DNA of 64,000 nucleotides from VRUE01 sp963796705 (GTDB lineage: Bacteria; Actinomycetota; Thermoleophilia; Solirubrobacterales; 70-9), in the NCBI GenBank assembly GCA_963796705.1, contig CAWCMK010000001.1, forward strand, positions 496,001 to 560,000, read 5' to 3'. Shown here in pieces: positions 28,290-37,470 of the stretch. The position numbers and the translations under genes were made by a program. The notes under the pieces were generated by a model. It had not been told where the DNA came from, ran no database searches, and saw only the letters and a list, made by a program, of their open reading frames with translations. Position 1 is the stretch's first letter, and each line of letters begins with the position of its first letter.

Positions 28290-29659
28290 TGCTGAAGCGA
28301 CTGCCGATCCGCCTGCGCCTGACGCTGGTCTTCGCCGGGATCATGGCGATCGTCCTCGGTGCCACTGGCGTCTTCCTCTATCTGCGCTTTGCCGCGGACT
28401 TCGACGCGACCATCAACGACGGCCTGCGCTCGCGTGCGGCCGACGTCACCGCCCTGATCAAAGAGGCCGACTCCGGTCTCAGCGAGGGGCGCCTCTCCGA
28501 CCAAGCCGAAAGCTTCGCCGAGGTTCTCGACGGACGCAACAAGGTCTTCGACTCGACCCCTCAGCTCGGCCGGCGCGTTCTCTTGAGCCGCTCCGAGCTA
28601 CGCCGTGCGCAGCGAGGTCCGACTTTCTTCGACCACGGGCCGACAGCGGGCCTGCGGGGCGAATCGCGCCTTTACGCCTTGCCGGTACACGCTCAGGGCC
28701 GTCCCCTCGTCGCCGTGGTCGGCACTTCGATCGCAGCCCGCACCGAGTCACTTGACGATCTCCGCCAGTTGCTTTTCATCGGCGGGCCGATTGCGCTAGC
28801 ACTTGCCTCCCTGGCCGCCTACTGGATCGCCGGTGCCGCCCTGCGCCCGGTCGACGCAATGCGGGCACGAGCGGCGCGCATCTCCAGCGCCGAGCCGGGG
28901 CTGCGCCTGCCGGTGCCTCCAAGCAGGGACGAGGTGGCGCGGCTGGGCGAGACGCTGAACGCGATGTTGGAGCGACTCGCCGAGGCCTCAGAGCACGAGC
29001 GCGCCTTCGTCGCTGACGCGAGCCACGAGCTGCGCACGCCACTCGCGATCCTGAAAGCCGAGCTGGAGCTCGCCCTGCAGCGAGGGCGGTCGCCGAAGGA
29101 ACTGCACGCCGCCCTCGCCTCGGCGGCGGAGGAGACGGACCGTCTCACGCAGCTCGCCGAAGACCTGCTGACGATGGCCCAGATCGACCGCGGCGAGCTG
29201 CCTGTGCGCCTGGAGCGCATTGAGGTGGGCGAGATCCTGGACGATGTGGCCACTCGCTTCGCGCGGCGAGCCGAAGAAAGCAGGCGTGAGATCAAGACGA
29301 ACGTCGAGCCTGGCCTGGAGTTCTACGCCGACCGAATGCGCCTCGACCAAGCCCTGGGGAACCTGGTCGACAATGCCTTCCGCTACGGGGCCGGTCCGAT
29401 CAGCCTCACCGCGAAGGGCGTCGACAGCTCGGTCGAGCTGCATGTCGGCGATCGTGGCCCGGGCTTCGCCTCAGACTTTCTCGATCGCGCCTTTGAGCGC
29501 TTCAGCCGCGCCAATGCAAGCGAGCGAGATGGCGGCAGCGGTCTCGGCCTTTCGATCGTCGCCTCGATCGCACGCGCACATGGCGGAGAGGCGCGGGTGG
29601 CAGATCGCGAGGGCGGCGGAGCGGACGCTCAGCTGATCCTGCCAATCGGCCAGCCGTGA
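28289..29659 (+). CDS. Two-component sensor histidine kinase
   Basis: A 456-residue kinase. The first membrane helix is residues 10-32 (LTLVFAGIMAIVLGATGVFLYL), an extracytoplasmic sensor region of about 125 residues follows, and a second helix (GGPIALALASLAAYWIA) leads into a HAMP domain (to about 235). The H-box DASHELRTPLAIL has the phospho-His near 246. The N-box NLVDNAFRYG, G1 DRGPGF and G2 GSGLGLSI complete the ATPase domain. It autophosphorylates in response to an unknown envelope signal and passes the phosphate to the regulator encoded upstream. Confidence 0.95.
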
Positions 29660-29731
29660 GGCCGATCTCATCGTCCTTACATCTTTTGCTGCCAGCCTGA
29701 CCTAGTCGAAAAGCAAGAAGGAAGGAGCAAG

Positions 29732-29836
29732 ATGATCGGACGACTGAACGGCCTACTCGTGATCTGCGCAGCGCTCGCGGTTCTAGACCCTATGGCCGGC
29801 CCACCTGAGCGTCGGCTCGATCCGAACCCCGCGTAA
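29732..29836 (+). CDS. Putative 34-aa small peptide
   Basis: ATG 29732 has a strong purine-rich AAGGAAGGAGC site seven bases upstream. The peptide has a hydrophobic core (LNGLLVICAALAVLDPM) and a charged end, like a very small membrane or secreted peptide. TAA is followed within 10 bases by a perfect hairpin, so this looks like a complete short transcription unit between the kinase and the lipoprotein gene. No homologue recognised. Confidence 0.4.
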   Translation: MIGRLNGLLVICAALAVLDPMAGPPERRLDPNPA

Positions 29837-29844
29837 AGGTCGGC

Positions 29845-29867
29845 ACCCGCGCATGAGATGCGCGGGT
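29845..29867 (+). terminator. Hairpin terminator, 10-bp perfect stem
   Basis: ACCCGCGCAT, loop GAG, ATGCGCGGGT, then TTTG. The stem is perfect and GC-rich with a short T run. It would end transcripts of the two-component operon and of the 34-aa ORF before the lipoprotein operon. Confidence 0.75.
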
Positions 29868-30019
29868 TTGTCGTCGAGGAATGGCCTCGAACCGGCCGCA
29901 GGGCGGCGCCGACGTCTGGATCAGCCTGCCCGCCGCCGGGTCTGCGGCTGCCGGTCGACCGGCAGCCGTCGAAGCCACTCCTGCCTGAGCCACGCCGCCT
30001 GGTTTGAGAGGTCGTGACT

Positions 30020-30036
30020 CTCATCGCAGTCTCATC
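30020..30036 (+). promoter_or_regulatory. Candidate operator: CTCATC direct repeat, 11-bp period
   Basis: CTCATCGCAGT followed by CTCATC. The CTCATC half-site also begins the 17-bp motif elsewhere in the island, and the 11-bp period suits an OmpR-family dimer. It is 50 bases upstream of the lipoprotein TTG start. Confidence 0.4.
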
Positions 30037-30085
30037 TGCGCTGCGTACAACGGAGCCTGTGACAACGAACCGGAGGTGGAAAGCG

Positions 30086-30736
30086 TTGAAGACAAGATGG
30101 CTTATCTCAGGTGCGCTGATTCTCGCACTCGGCCTGGTCTCAGGCTGCGGCGGCGCAGCTGAAGGCAGCAGCACGAGTGCCGAACCCAGCGGATCGACGG
30201 AAACCACCGCCCCTTCGAGCAAGAGCGAAGCAGCAAGCGCGGGCGAAGAAACGGTGCCGAGCGAGGCCCAATCGGCGGCTACCGGCGACATTCCCGACAA
30301 CCAGGTCTTCCTCACGTTCACCAATCGCTCAGCCGGCTACTCGATTCGCTATCCGGAAGGCTGGGCTCGTCGCGGTTCGGGCTCCGACGTCACCTTCCAG
30401 GAAAAGGGAAACGCCATCCACGTGGTAGTGGCAAAGGGGGCGCCACAGACGCCCGCCTCAGCGACGGCCTCGCTCGAACAGCTCAAGCAGAGCGACCCGA
30501 CGGTAAAGATCGGCAAGCCCGAACGGCTGACCTTTGCCGGCGCCCCGGTGATCAAAGTCACCTACACGCGCCTCAGCGCACCCGATCCGGTCACCGGCAA
30601 GCGACTGCCGCTGACGATCGACCGCTACCTCTATACCCATCACGGCAAGGTCGCCGCACTCGACCTCGGCACGCCGATCGGCGTCGACAACGTTGATGCC
30701 TACCGGATGATCTCGCGGAGCTTCCGGTGGAGGTGA
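30086..30736 (+). CDS. Lipoprotein of a two-component-linked ABC operon
   Basis: About 216 residues from TTG 30086, which has a CGGAGG site eight bases upstream. The signal peptide ends in the lipobox LVSGC, so the mature protein is a lipid-anchored Cys. A Ser/Thr/Glu-rich linker to about residue 70 leads to a compact domain (FTNRSAGYSIRYPEGWAR, then VIKVTYTRLSAPDP) resembling PsbP/DUF1795-like folds. Glutamates in the linker are mostly GAA. It overlaps the following ATPase gene by 10 bases and may be the substrate-sensing or substrate-holding part of the exporter. Confidence 0.8.
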   Translation: MKTRWLISGALILALGLVSGCGGAAEGSSTSAEPSGSTETTAPSSKSEAASAGEETVPSEAQSAATGDIPDNQVFLTFTNRSAGYSIRYPEGWARRGSGSDVTFQEKGNAIHVVVAKGAPQTPASATASLEQLKQSDPTVKIGKPERLTFAGAPVIKVTYTRLSAPDPVTGKRLPLTIDRYLYTHHGKVAALDLGTPIGVDNVDAYRMISRSFRWR

Positions 30737-31446
30737 AGAGCCTCTACCGGGAGCCCGAGGCCCCCTCGCGGGAGATCGAGTGGCCGGCGCTGGAGCTGAA
30801 CGATGTCTTCAAGATCTATCGCTCCGGGCCGGTGGAGACCGTGGCCCTGCGCGGCCTCGACCTCGAGCTGCGAAAGGGGGAGTTCGTCGCGATCCTCGGT
30901 CCGTCGGGCTGCGGCAAGAGCACCCTGCTCGCCCTCGCGGCGGGCCTCGACCGTCCCTCGGCCGGTGAGGTGCGGGCCTTCGGGGAGTCGCTCGAGGCGC
31001 TCGACGAGCCCGAGTTGGCCCGCTACCGCGCCCGCCGTATCGGGATCGTCTTCCAAAGCGAGAACCTGCTGGCCCCCCTGAGCGCACGCGCGAACGTCGA
31101 GTTGACTTTACGGCTGGCCGGGTTCGACCAGGCAGGCGGGCGCGCCCGCGATGCGCTCAAGACCGTCGGCCTGGGCGCGCGCATGGCGCATCGGGTCTCC
31201 GCCCTCTCCGGGGGCGAGCAGCAACGGGTGGCGATCGCCGCGGCGCTGGCGCGTCGCGCCCCCCTCGTCCTCGCCGACGAGCCCACCGGGGAGCTGGATG
31301 TCGCCAGCGAGCGCCTTGTCCTCGCAGCTTTGCGGCAGCTCCCCCCTGAGCACGGCTGCGCGGTGCTGGTCGCAACCCACTCCAGGGCAGTTGCCGGCGC
31401 CGCGCACCGTGTCGTCGAACTGCGTGACGGAGCGGTGCGCACATGA
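30727..31446 (+). CDS. ABC transporter ATPase 1 (LolD/MacB/FtsE type)
   Basis: A 239-residue ATPase with Walker A GPSGCGKSTLL (near residue 58), Q-loop VFQSENLL, signature LSGGEQQRVAIA, Walker B LVLADEPTGELD and H-loop THSRAVA. GTG start inside the lipoprotein end. It is one of two tandem ATPases; the pair may form a heterodimer under the single large FtsX permease. It starts with a 25-residue extension before the ATPase fold. Confidence 0.92.
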   Translation: MEVKSLYREPEAPSREIEWPALELNDVFKIYRSGPVETVALRGLDLELRKGEFVAILGPSGCGKSTLLALAAGLDRPSAGEVRAFGESLEALDEPELARYRARRIGIVFQSENLLAPLSARANVELTLRLAGFDQAGGRARDALKTVGLGARMAHRVSALSGGEQQRVAIAAALARRAPLVLADEPTGELDVASERLVLAALRQLPPEHGCAVLVATHSRAVAGAAHRVVELRDGAVRT

Positions 31447-32150
31447 GCGCGGTTGCCGCCCCGGCGCGGGAGCTGGCCGTCTGCCATGGCGTTTCGGTCC
31501 TCCACCGGGGCGAGGGCCGCGAGACCATTGCCCTGGAGGAGGTCGATCTGTCGATCGCCGAACATGAGGCGCTCGCCCTGTGGGGGGCGTCGGGCTCGGG
31601 GAAGACGACGCTCCTGCATGTGCTCGGCGGCCTGCTCCTCCCAAGTGCCGGGGAAGTGCGGTGGCGCGGAGAGCCGATGTCCTCCCTCGACGTCGCCGCC
31701 CGCGCGAGGGCCCGTGCCGCCGGCATCGGCTACGTCTTCCAGGGCTCCAATCTGCTGCCCACCTTCACCGCGTATGAGAACGTCGCTTTCACCGCTTGGG
31801 TGGCCGAGCGGGCCACGGGAGAGAGCGGTGGAGATCCCAGTGAGCTCCTGCAGCTGGTCGGCTTGGGCCACAAGCTCGAGGCGCTCCCCTCCGAGCTCTC
31901 CGGCGGGGAGGCCCAGCGGGTCGCGATCGCCCGGGCGCTCGCGCAGCGGCTCCAGATCCTCCTCTGCGACGAGCCCACCGGACACCTGGATTCCGACACC
32001 GGCGAGCGGGTGCTCGACCTGATCGACGCGCTGCGCGAGCGCTTCGGCTTCGCGCTTCTGATCGCCACGCACGATCGCCATGTCGCCTCCCGCTATCCGC
32101 GCACGCTCGGCCTCCGCGACGGGCGCGTGGTGAGGGAGGGGTCGCCGTGA
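31443..32150 (+). CDS. ABC transporter ATPase 2 (LolD/MacB/FtsE type)
   Basis: A 235-residue ATPase with Walker A GASGSGKTTLL, Q-loop VFQGSNLLPTF, signature LSGGEAQRVAIARAL, Walker B ILLCDEPTGHLD and H-loop THDRHVA. It overlaps ATPase 1 by ATGA and the permease by GTGA, so the whole operon is translationally coupled. Together with ATPase 1 and the FtsX-type permease it forms a complete type VII ABC system in the MacB/BceAB/LolCDE group. Confidence 0.92.
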   Translation: MSAVAAPARELAVCHGVSVLHRGEGRETIALEEVDLSIAEHEALALWGASGSGKTTLLHVLGGLLLPSAGEVRWRGEPMSSLDVAARARARAAGIGYVFQGSNLLPTFTAYENVAFTAWVAERATGESGGDPSELLQLVGLGHKLEALPSELSGGEAQRVAIARALAQRLQILLCDEPTGHLDSDTGERVLDLIDALRERFGFALLIATHDRHVASRYPRTLGLRDGRVVREGSP

Positions 32151-34849
32151 GAACGACGCTGCGCTTTACCTCCGCCCGGCTGCTGCGCTCTCCTTCGCAG
32201 ACCGCCACCCAGGTGCTGGTGCTCGCCGCGGCGGTGGCCCTGCTCGGCTCGATGGTCCTATTCATCGGCCACGCACTACAGACAATGACCGCCTCGGCGA
32301 CGCGCAGTGTCCCCGTCGACCTTCAGGGCCCGGTGCGTTCCTACTCTGAGGCGCGCAGCCTGGCGAGGGGCATCGCCCGGCGCCCGGACGTTGGCAGCGC
32401 CTCCGCCGCAGCGACGGCGCCGTTCGCGGGGATCGTCCACCGCGGCCCCGAAGGCATCACCAGCACTGGAAAGGGAGCCATTCTCGCGGTTCCGCCGCGC
32501 TATCCCGAGAGCTTCGAAACGTTTCGCTTCCTGCGTGGATCGCTGCGGCGCGGGCAGGTCGTGCTCGACCAGCAGTTGGCCGCGACGCTGCGGGCGCGGA
32601 TCGGCGACACTGTGGCGATTCGCAGCAGCGGCAAGGGGGCGGCGCGGCGCTTCCGCGTGAGCGGCATCGGCCTCGTTACCGCACCGGACGTACTCTTCCA
32701 GCCGCTCAACCCACAGCTAGGGCCGGCGCCGGCGCAGCCCCCAGCGAACGTCGCGATCATGCCGCTCGGCAGCTTCGCGCGTACGCTGGCCCCCCAACTG
32801 CCGACCCTGGCGGGCGTGAGCATCGGCTCCTCGGCCGTGCCGGGGGCCCAGACCGGCACCCAGTGGCAAGTGCAGGCCCAGGTCGACCGCGCGGCGCTCA
32901 CCGGCAGCCCGAGCCACGCGTTGGCGCGCGCCGGTCAGATCCGCAATTCCCTGCAGAGCACGTTCACGGGCCGCATCCAGTTCGTCGACAACCTCTCCGA
33001 ATCGCTCGAAACCGCAGCGGGCGACGCGCTCTACGCGGAGGCGCTCTTCATCATGCTCGCGGTGCCCGGAGCGCTGCTCGCCCTCGGGCTCGCCTACCTC
33101 GCTGGACTCGGCACCGTCGATCGCGACCGGCGCGAGTTGGCGCTGCTGCGGGCGCGCGGGGCGACCCGTCGCCAGCTCCTCGCCTTCGCGCTGAGCGAGG
33201 CCGCCGTCGTGGGAGCGCTGTCCGGGCTGCTCGGCGCTGGCCTCGCGATCGCCGCCGTCGCCTTGATCGTCAAGGGATCGGTCGCGCTGACGGCGGGCCG
33301 CGTGCTCCTCCTGGTCGCGATCTGCGTCGCCCTCGCCTTGCTGGGGGCCGCGGCGGCCCGTCTGGCGACCGGCGCACGCGCTCTCTCGGCCACCGTCGCC
33401 GCGGGTCGTCAGGCCACGCAGCGCCGGCGGCGAGTGCTGTGGGAACGGATCTACCTCGACGTCGTGGCGCTCGCCCTCAGTGGCCTTATCTACTGGTTGA
33501 CCGCAAGCACCGGCTTCTCGGCGGTGGTCAACCCCGACTCCAACCCGACCCTCTCGCTCTCGGTCTACATGTTCTTCGCACCGGCGCTGCTGTGGATCGG
33601 GGCGACGCTGTTGCTCGTGCGCCTGCGTGGCCGCGTCTTCGCCGGTCTCGCCTCTCGCCTCGCCGGGCGCCGGCCGAGGGATCAGCGCTCCTTCCTGCTA
33701 GCGAGCGCGGCGCGGCGCGGCGCGGCGATCAACCGCGGGCTGGTCATCGTCGCGTTGCTGCTCGCCTTCGGCGTGAATCTCGGCGTCTTCGCCGCGACCT
33801 ATGACCAGCAGGCCGGCGTCGATGCGCAGCTCACCCTTGGTGCCGACGTCACCGCAACCGCCCCGCCGGGAGTGAGCGCCAAGCGGAACTTGGCGGCGAG
33901 GATCGCCCGCGTCCCCGGTGTCGCCGCGACCTCGGCCGTCGACCACTCATACGCCTACGTCGGCCCCGACCTCCAAGACACCTTCGGCATCGATCCCAAC
34001 ACCATCGCCGCGGCGACGACGCTGCGGGACTCCTACTTCCTCGGCGGTGGGGCCCAGACGATGCTGGCGCGTCTGAGAGAACGGCCCGACGGTGTCCTGG
34101 TCTCCAAAGAGACGATCACCGACTACTCGCTGAAGATGGGTGACTTGCTGCGCCTGCGGGTCCTCAACCACCGCAGCGGCCGCTTCGAGGTCGTGCCCTT
34201 CCACGTCGTCGGGACCGTTCAGGAGTTCCCCTCGGCTCCACGCGACTCCTTCATGGTCGCCAACCTCTCTTATCTGAGCCGCGCCGACCGCGCCGGCGGC
34301 CCCAATGTCGTCTTCGCCAAGACCTCCGAAGACTCGGCGGCGGTCGCCTCGCGGGTGGCGGCGGCGACCAAGGCCGACGGGGTCATCGTCAAGGACATCC
34401 GCCAGCAGAGCGCGCAGACGGTCAGCTCGATCACGACCGTCGATCTGAGCGGCATCAGCCGCCTCGAGGAGGCCTTCGCGATCGTGCTCGCCGCCGCGGC
34501 GATGTGGCTCTTCATCGACCTCGCCGTCAGCGAGCGCCGCCACGAGTTCGCGACGATGGCGGCGGTGGGAGCCTCGCTGCGCGAGGTCGGGGCCTTCGTT
34601 CGCAGCGAGGCGGCGCTCGTCCTCGGCCTCGCGATCCCGCTGGCCCTGGGGCTCGGCTGGCTTCTCGCGCAGATGCTCGTGGCGATGCTGCGCCACGTCT
34701 TCGACCCTCCGCCGGACCACCTCGCGATCCCGTGGGCCTACCTCGGCGAGCTCGGTCTCGCGGCGCTCGCGGGCGGCGTGCTCGCTGCTGTGTTCGCCGC
34801 CCGGGCGCTGCGCCGCCTGCCGCTCGGGGCGATCCTCCGGGAAGAGTGA
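32147..34849 (+). CDS. FtsX-type ABC permease, two FtsX domains
   Basis: A 900-residue permease from GTG 32147. One N-terminal helix (LLGSMVLFIGHAL) is followed by a large external domain (residues about 45-290). Three helices of the first FtsX domain come next (LFIMLAVPGALLALGLAYL and following). A middle helical region is followed by a second external domain (about 560-740) and the last FtsX helices ending with GAILREE. This layout is typical of BceB-like and LolC-type mechanotransmission permeases in Actinobacteria. It is coupled to the M14 peptidase gene by a GTGA overlap. Confidence 0.9.
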   Translation: MRTTLRFTSARLLRSPSQTATQVLVLAAAVALLGSMVLFIGHALQTMTASATRSVPVDLQGPVRSYSEARSLARGIARRPDVGSASAAATAPFAGIVHRGPEGITSTGKGAILAVPPRYPESFETFRFLRGSLRRGQVVLDQQLAATLRARIGDTVAIRSSGKGAARRFRVSGIGLVTAPDVLFQPLNPQLGPAPAQPPANVAIMPLGSFARTLAPQLPTLAGVSIGSSAVPGAQTGTQWQVQAQVDRAALTGSPSHALARAGQIRNSLQSTFTGRIQFVDNLSESLETAAGDALYAEALFIMLAVPGALLALGLAYLAGLGTVDRDRRELALLRARGATRRQLLAFALSEAAVVGALSGLLGAGLAIAAVALIVKGSVALTAGRVLLLVAICVALALLGAAAARLATGARALSATVAAGRQATQRRRRVLWERIYLDVVALALSGLIYWLTASTGFSAVVNPDSNPTLSLSVYMFFAPALLWIGATLLLVRLRGRVFAGLASRLAGRRPRDQRSFLLASAARRGAAINRGLVIVALLLAFGVNLGVFAATYDQQAGVDAQLTLGADVTATAPPGVSAKRNLAARIARVPGVAATSAVDHSYAYVGPDLQDTFGIDPNTIAAATTLRDSYFLGGGAQTMLARLRERPDGVLVSKETITDYSLKMGDLLRLRVLNHRSGRFEVVPFHVVGTVQEFPSAPRDSFMVANLSYLSRADRAGGPNVVFAKTSEDSAAVASRVAAATKADGVIVKDIRQQSAQTVSSITTVDLSGISRLEEAFAIVLAAAAMWLFIDLAVSERRHEFATMAAVGASLREVGAFVRSEAALVLGLAIPLALGLGWLLAQMLVAMLRHVFDPPPDHLAIPWAYLGELGLAALAGGVLAAVFAARALRRLPLGAILREE

Positions 34850-35661
34850 CGGTGATCGGCCGCCTGCCGGCAGGGGCCCGATTCGCGGCCGGCATGCTAA
34901 TGGCGGTGGCGGTGAGTATCGGGCTGCTGCTCTCGGTCAGCCACTCATCTGTCCCGCCCCTGGCCTCCCGGCGCGTCGCACAGCGTTCGGTCGACTCGTT
35001 GGTGAGCCGTCGAACGATCATCGGTCGGTCGGTAGACGGGCGGCCGGTCGTCGCAGTGACAACAGGCGACCCGGACGCGCGTCGAAAACTCCTGGTAGTC
35101 GGCTGCATCCACGGTGACGAGCGAGCTGGGATTGCGATCGCCCGCCGTCTCGAGTCAAGAGCCCCCCCGAGGAACGCCCTGCTGTGGGTCATCAACGATC
35201 TCAATCCCGACGGTGCCGCGGCGAACACTCGACAGAACGCGCACGGAGTCGACCTCAACCGGAACTTCCCCTGGCGCTGGCGCCGACTGGGATATCCCGG
35301 TGGTTCGGAATACTCGGGCCATCGGCCTCTCTCCGAGCCGGAAGCGCGGATGGCGCGCGCGCTGATTCTGCGTGTTCGTCCTCACATCACCATCTGGTTT
35401 CACCAGCCGCTCGGCCTGGTCGACGAATCGGGCGGGAGCGCTCGCATCGAGCGAACCTTTGCCCGGCTCGCCCGCCTCCCGCTTGACCGCCTGCGCCGCT
35501 ACCCAGGAAGCGCTGCGGGCTGGCAGAACCATCGCCTTGCACGGAGCACCGCATTCGTGGTCGAGCTGCCACCCGCCAAGTCATCCCCCAGACTGACGGC
35601 CCGGATTGCCGGAGCCGTCAGGGTGATCGCCGGCGGACCCGCATCCAAGTCCCGGTCGTAG
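34846..35661 (+). CDS. Exported M14-family zinc carboxypeptidase (murein-peptide amidase-like)
   Basis: A 271-residue protein from GTG 34846 (GTG 34852 possible). N-terminal membrane/signal helix (FAAGMLMAVAVSIGLLLSV). Zinc ligands His and Glu lie in VVGCIHGDERAG (about residues 85-90), the substrate-binding NPDGAAANTRQNAHGVDLNR segment follows, and the third ligand His is in ITIWFHQPLG. The catalytic Glu is in AFVVELPPAK. All active-site residues are present. Family members trim peptides, including peptidoglycan peptides. Coupling to the FtsX permease recalls FtsEX-controlled wall hydrolases, but that is inference. Confidence 0.85.
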   Translation: MTVIGRLPAGARFAAGMLMAVAVSIGLLLSVSHSSVPPLASRRVAQRSVDSLVSRRTIIGRSVDGRPVVAVTTGDPDARRKLLVVGCIHGDERAGIAIARRLESRAPPRNALLWVINDLNPDGAAANTRQNAHGVDLNRNFPWRWRRLGYPGGSEYSGHRPLSEPEARMARALILRVRPHITIWFHQPLGLVDESGGSARIERTFARLARLPLDRLRRYPGSAAGWQNHRLARSTAFVVELPPAKSSPRLTARIAGAVRVIAGGPASKSRS

Positions 35662-35748
35662 TCGCCAGAGTAGGTCAAATGAGCCGAGCGAGCATCTGCT
35701 TCTCGGCGCAATGCTGCGCCGAGCGTACGTCGTGCAGCCAAGCGGTCT

Positions 35749-35866
35749 CTCATCTGCGATTAAGGAGCATCGTCGATCTTCTATTTCCTGTGCTCTCGGC
35801 CTCGGGGGCCGCTCTTGCTGACCCCATCGCGCCTTGATCGTCCTCGCCAGCATCTCAGCCAGAACT
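35749..35866 (+). repeat. Duplicate of the dedA leader and first codons
   Basis: Contains the 17-bp motif (CTCATCTGCGATTAAGG, 35749-35765). About 65 bases later a 27-base exact match to 19485-19511 covers the TTG start and first codons of dedA (LIVLASIS). The distance from motif to TTG is 85 bases here and 83 at dedA. The rest of dedA is absent. The remaining gap, 35662-36054, holds no other gene I can support; the segment now lies upstream of the phosphodiester glycosidase gene. Confidence 0.7.
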
Positions 35867-36054
35867 GTCCAGGACGGCGACTACCCCGGCTTCGCACCGA
35901 TGGCGACCGGTGCCCGGCCGTCTGCTGGTGACAAGCAGATCGTGTCATACCGGCGCGGGGTCCTGGAGGGTCTGCCAGGGCGGAATGAGAGGGTGCGGCG
36001 CCACAATGACGCACTCGGCGGAGCTGCGGGACGCACTGCTCGGGGGGCCGGGTA

Positions 36055-37257
36055 TTGAGCCGCGACGTGACGCAACCGAAAGCGAGCCCCAGCCCGCGAT
36101 CGCCAGTCGCGCGGCAGCGCTCGCCGTACGGCCGCCGTACTCCCCCTACCGCGCCTGCCGCCTGGCGCCGCGTTCGACGCATCGTCCTAATCGCCACCAC
36201 GATCTGCCTCGTCCCGGCCGCCATCTCCTACATCGGCGACATCACCGCGCCCCACAACGTGCGTCTCGGCGTCGCCAGCGTTGAGTGGATGCGCTCTCAC
36301 GGCGGCAACGGGATCGTCTCTCAGATCGAGAACTGGTACTACACGCTGACTGAACCCTCGAAGGGCGGCCCGGCATTGCGCTCGCTGCCGGCGGTGGGCG
36401 TCGCCGGAGGCGAAGAAGGTGCAAGTCAGCCCTACCGGCCTCCCAACGTCAAGCCATTAATCCACCCGGCGCTTCGGGGTGAGGGGGTGTGGCGGCCGGC
36501 CGCGGCCCACGCCGGAGCAGAGCCGCCGGTCCTGCTCACCACCTTCCGCAGCGATCCTGAATACCCGCAGTTCGTCGCCGGGGTCGCCTGGATCGACTCC
36601 CGCCGCAGCCGCCTCGCCTACGCCCCCGGCCTGGCCGAGCCCCCCGGAATCTCCCATCGCGGCCCGGCCGAGGTGCCGCCCTCGCGGCGAAGAGGCCTGG
36701 TCGCCACCTTCAACGGCGGCTTTCCCCTCGAAACCTCGAATGCCGGCCTCGTCTACCGAGGCAAGACCGTGGAAACGATGGTGAACGGCATCGCGACCCT
36801 GGTCGAGTACCGCGACGGAAGGATCGACCTGGTTCGCTGGCACGGCGGGCTGCGGGCCGGCAGACAGGTCTGGTTCGCCAAGCAGAACCTGCCGCCGATC
36901 CTCTACGAAGGAAGGCTCAACCCGAACCTCAGCGACGGGCCTGAATGGGGCGAAACCGTCAACAATGCCGTGCGCGTCTGGCGCTCGGGCCTTGGGGTCG
37001 ACCGCCACGGCAACCTGATCTACGCCGTCGCCAACTACCAGACGGTCGGCTCGCTCGCCGAAATCCTGCGGCGGGCCGGAGCGGTGCGCGCGATGGAGCT
37101 CGACATCAACGAAGACTGGGTCAGCTTCATCACCTACCGCCAACCCGGCGCCCTGGAACCAGCGCAGCTACTACCCGAAATCCTCCGGCCCGCCGACCGC
37201 TACCTGAGCCCCGACGAACGCGACTTCTTTGCCGTCTACGCGAAAGGCGGCTGGTAG
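36055..37257 (+). CDS. Phosphodiester glycosidase (NAGPA) family membrane protein
   Basis: A 400-residue protein from TTG 36055. A basic, Pro-rich N-terminus of 40 residues precedes one membrane helix (IVLIATTICLVPAAISYIG). The large external domain has the NAGPA-family features FNGGFPLET, LVEYRDGRIDL, and a late AMELDINEDWVSF segment corresponding to the conserved acidic strand. Members cleave phosphodiester-linked sugars, including wall-polymer or exopolysaccharide linkages. GAA predominates for Glu. The 70-residue membrane protein gene follows with no gap. Confidence 0.8.
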   Translation: MSRDVTQPKASPSPRSPVARQRSPYGRRTPPTAPAAWRRVRRIVLIATTICLVPAAISYIGDITAPHNVRLGVASVEWMRSHGGNGIVSQIENWYYTLTEPSKGGPALRSLPAVGVAGGEEGASQPYRPPNVKPLIHPALRGEGVWRPAAAHAGAEPPVLLTTFRSDPEYPQFVAGVAWIDSRRSRLAYAPGLAEPPGISHRGPAEVPPSRRRGLVATFNGGFPLETSNAGLVYRGKTVETMVNGIATLVEYRDGRIDLVRWHGGLRAGRQVWFAKQNLPPILYEGRLNPNLSDGPEWGETVNNAVRVWRSGLGVDRHGNLIYAVANYQTVGSLAEILRRAGAVRAMELDINEDWVSFITYRQPGALEPAQLLPEILRPADRYLSPDERDFFAVYAKGGW

Positions 37258-37470
37258 GTGGCACGGCCGCGGCGGATCACCCCTGGAGCGCGCGCCCGTC
37301 GCGCGCTGCTTATCGACACCGCGGTCGCAATCGTTCTCGCCGTTGTCGCGTTTAGCCTTGCCGCCGGGCTCGGCGTGATCGGCTTCCTCGGCCTGCCGCT
37401 TCTCCTTGTCGGCCTCGCCTGGATCGGGTTCGAAAGGCTGTTCAGGCGTCGCCGTCGTCAGGCGTTGTAG
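37258..37470 (+). CDS. Small membrane protein, 70 aa
   Basis: GTG start directly after the glycosidase stop. A basic N-terminus precedes two hydrophobic helices (DTAVAIVLAVVAFSLAAGLG and LGLPLLLVGLAWIGF) and an RRRRRQAL basic end, so both ends should face the cytoplasm. It overlaps the convergent uppP gene by 13 bases. Likely a partner of the glycosidase; function unknown. Confidence 0.65.
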   Translation: MARPRRITPGARARRALLIDTAVAIVLAVVAFSLAAGLGVIGFLGLPLLLVGLAWIGFERLFRRRRRQAL

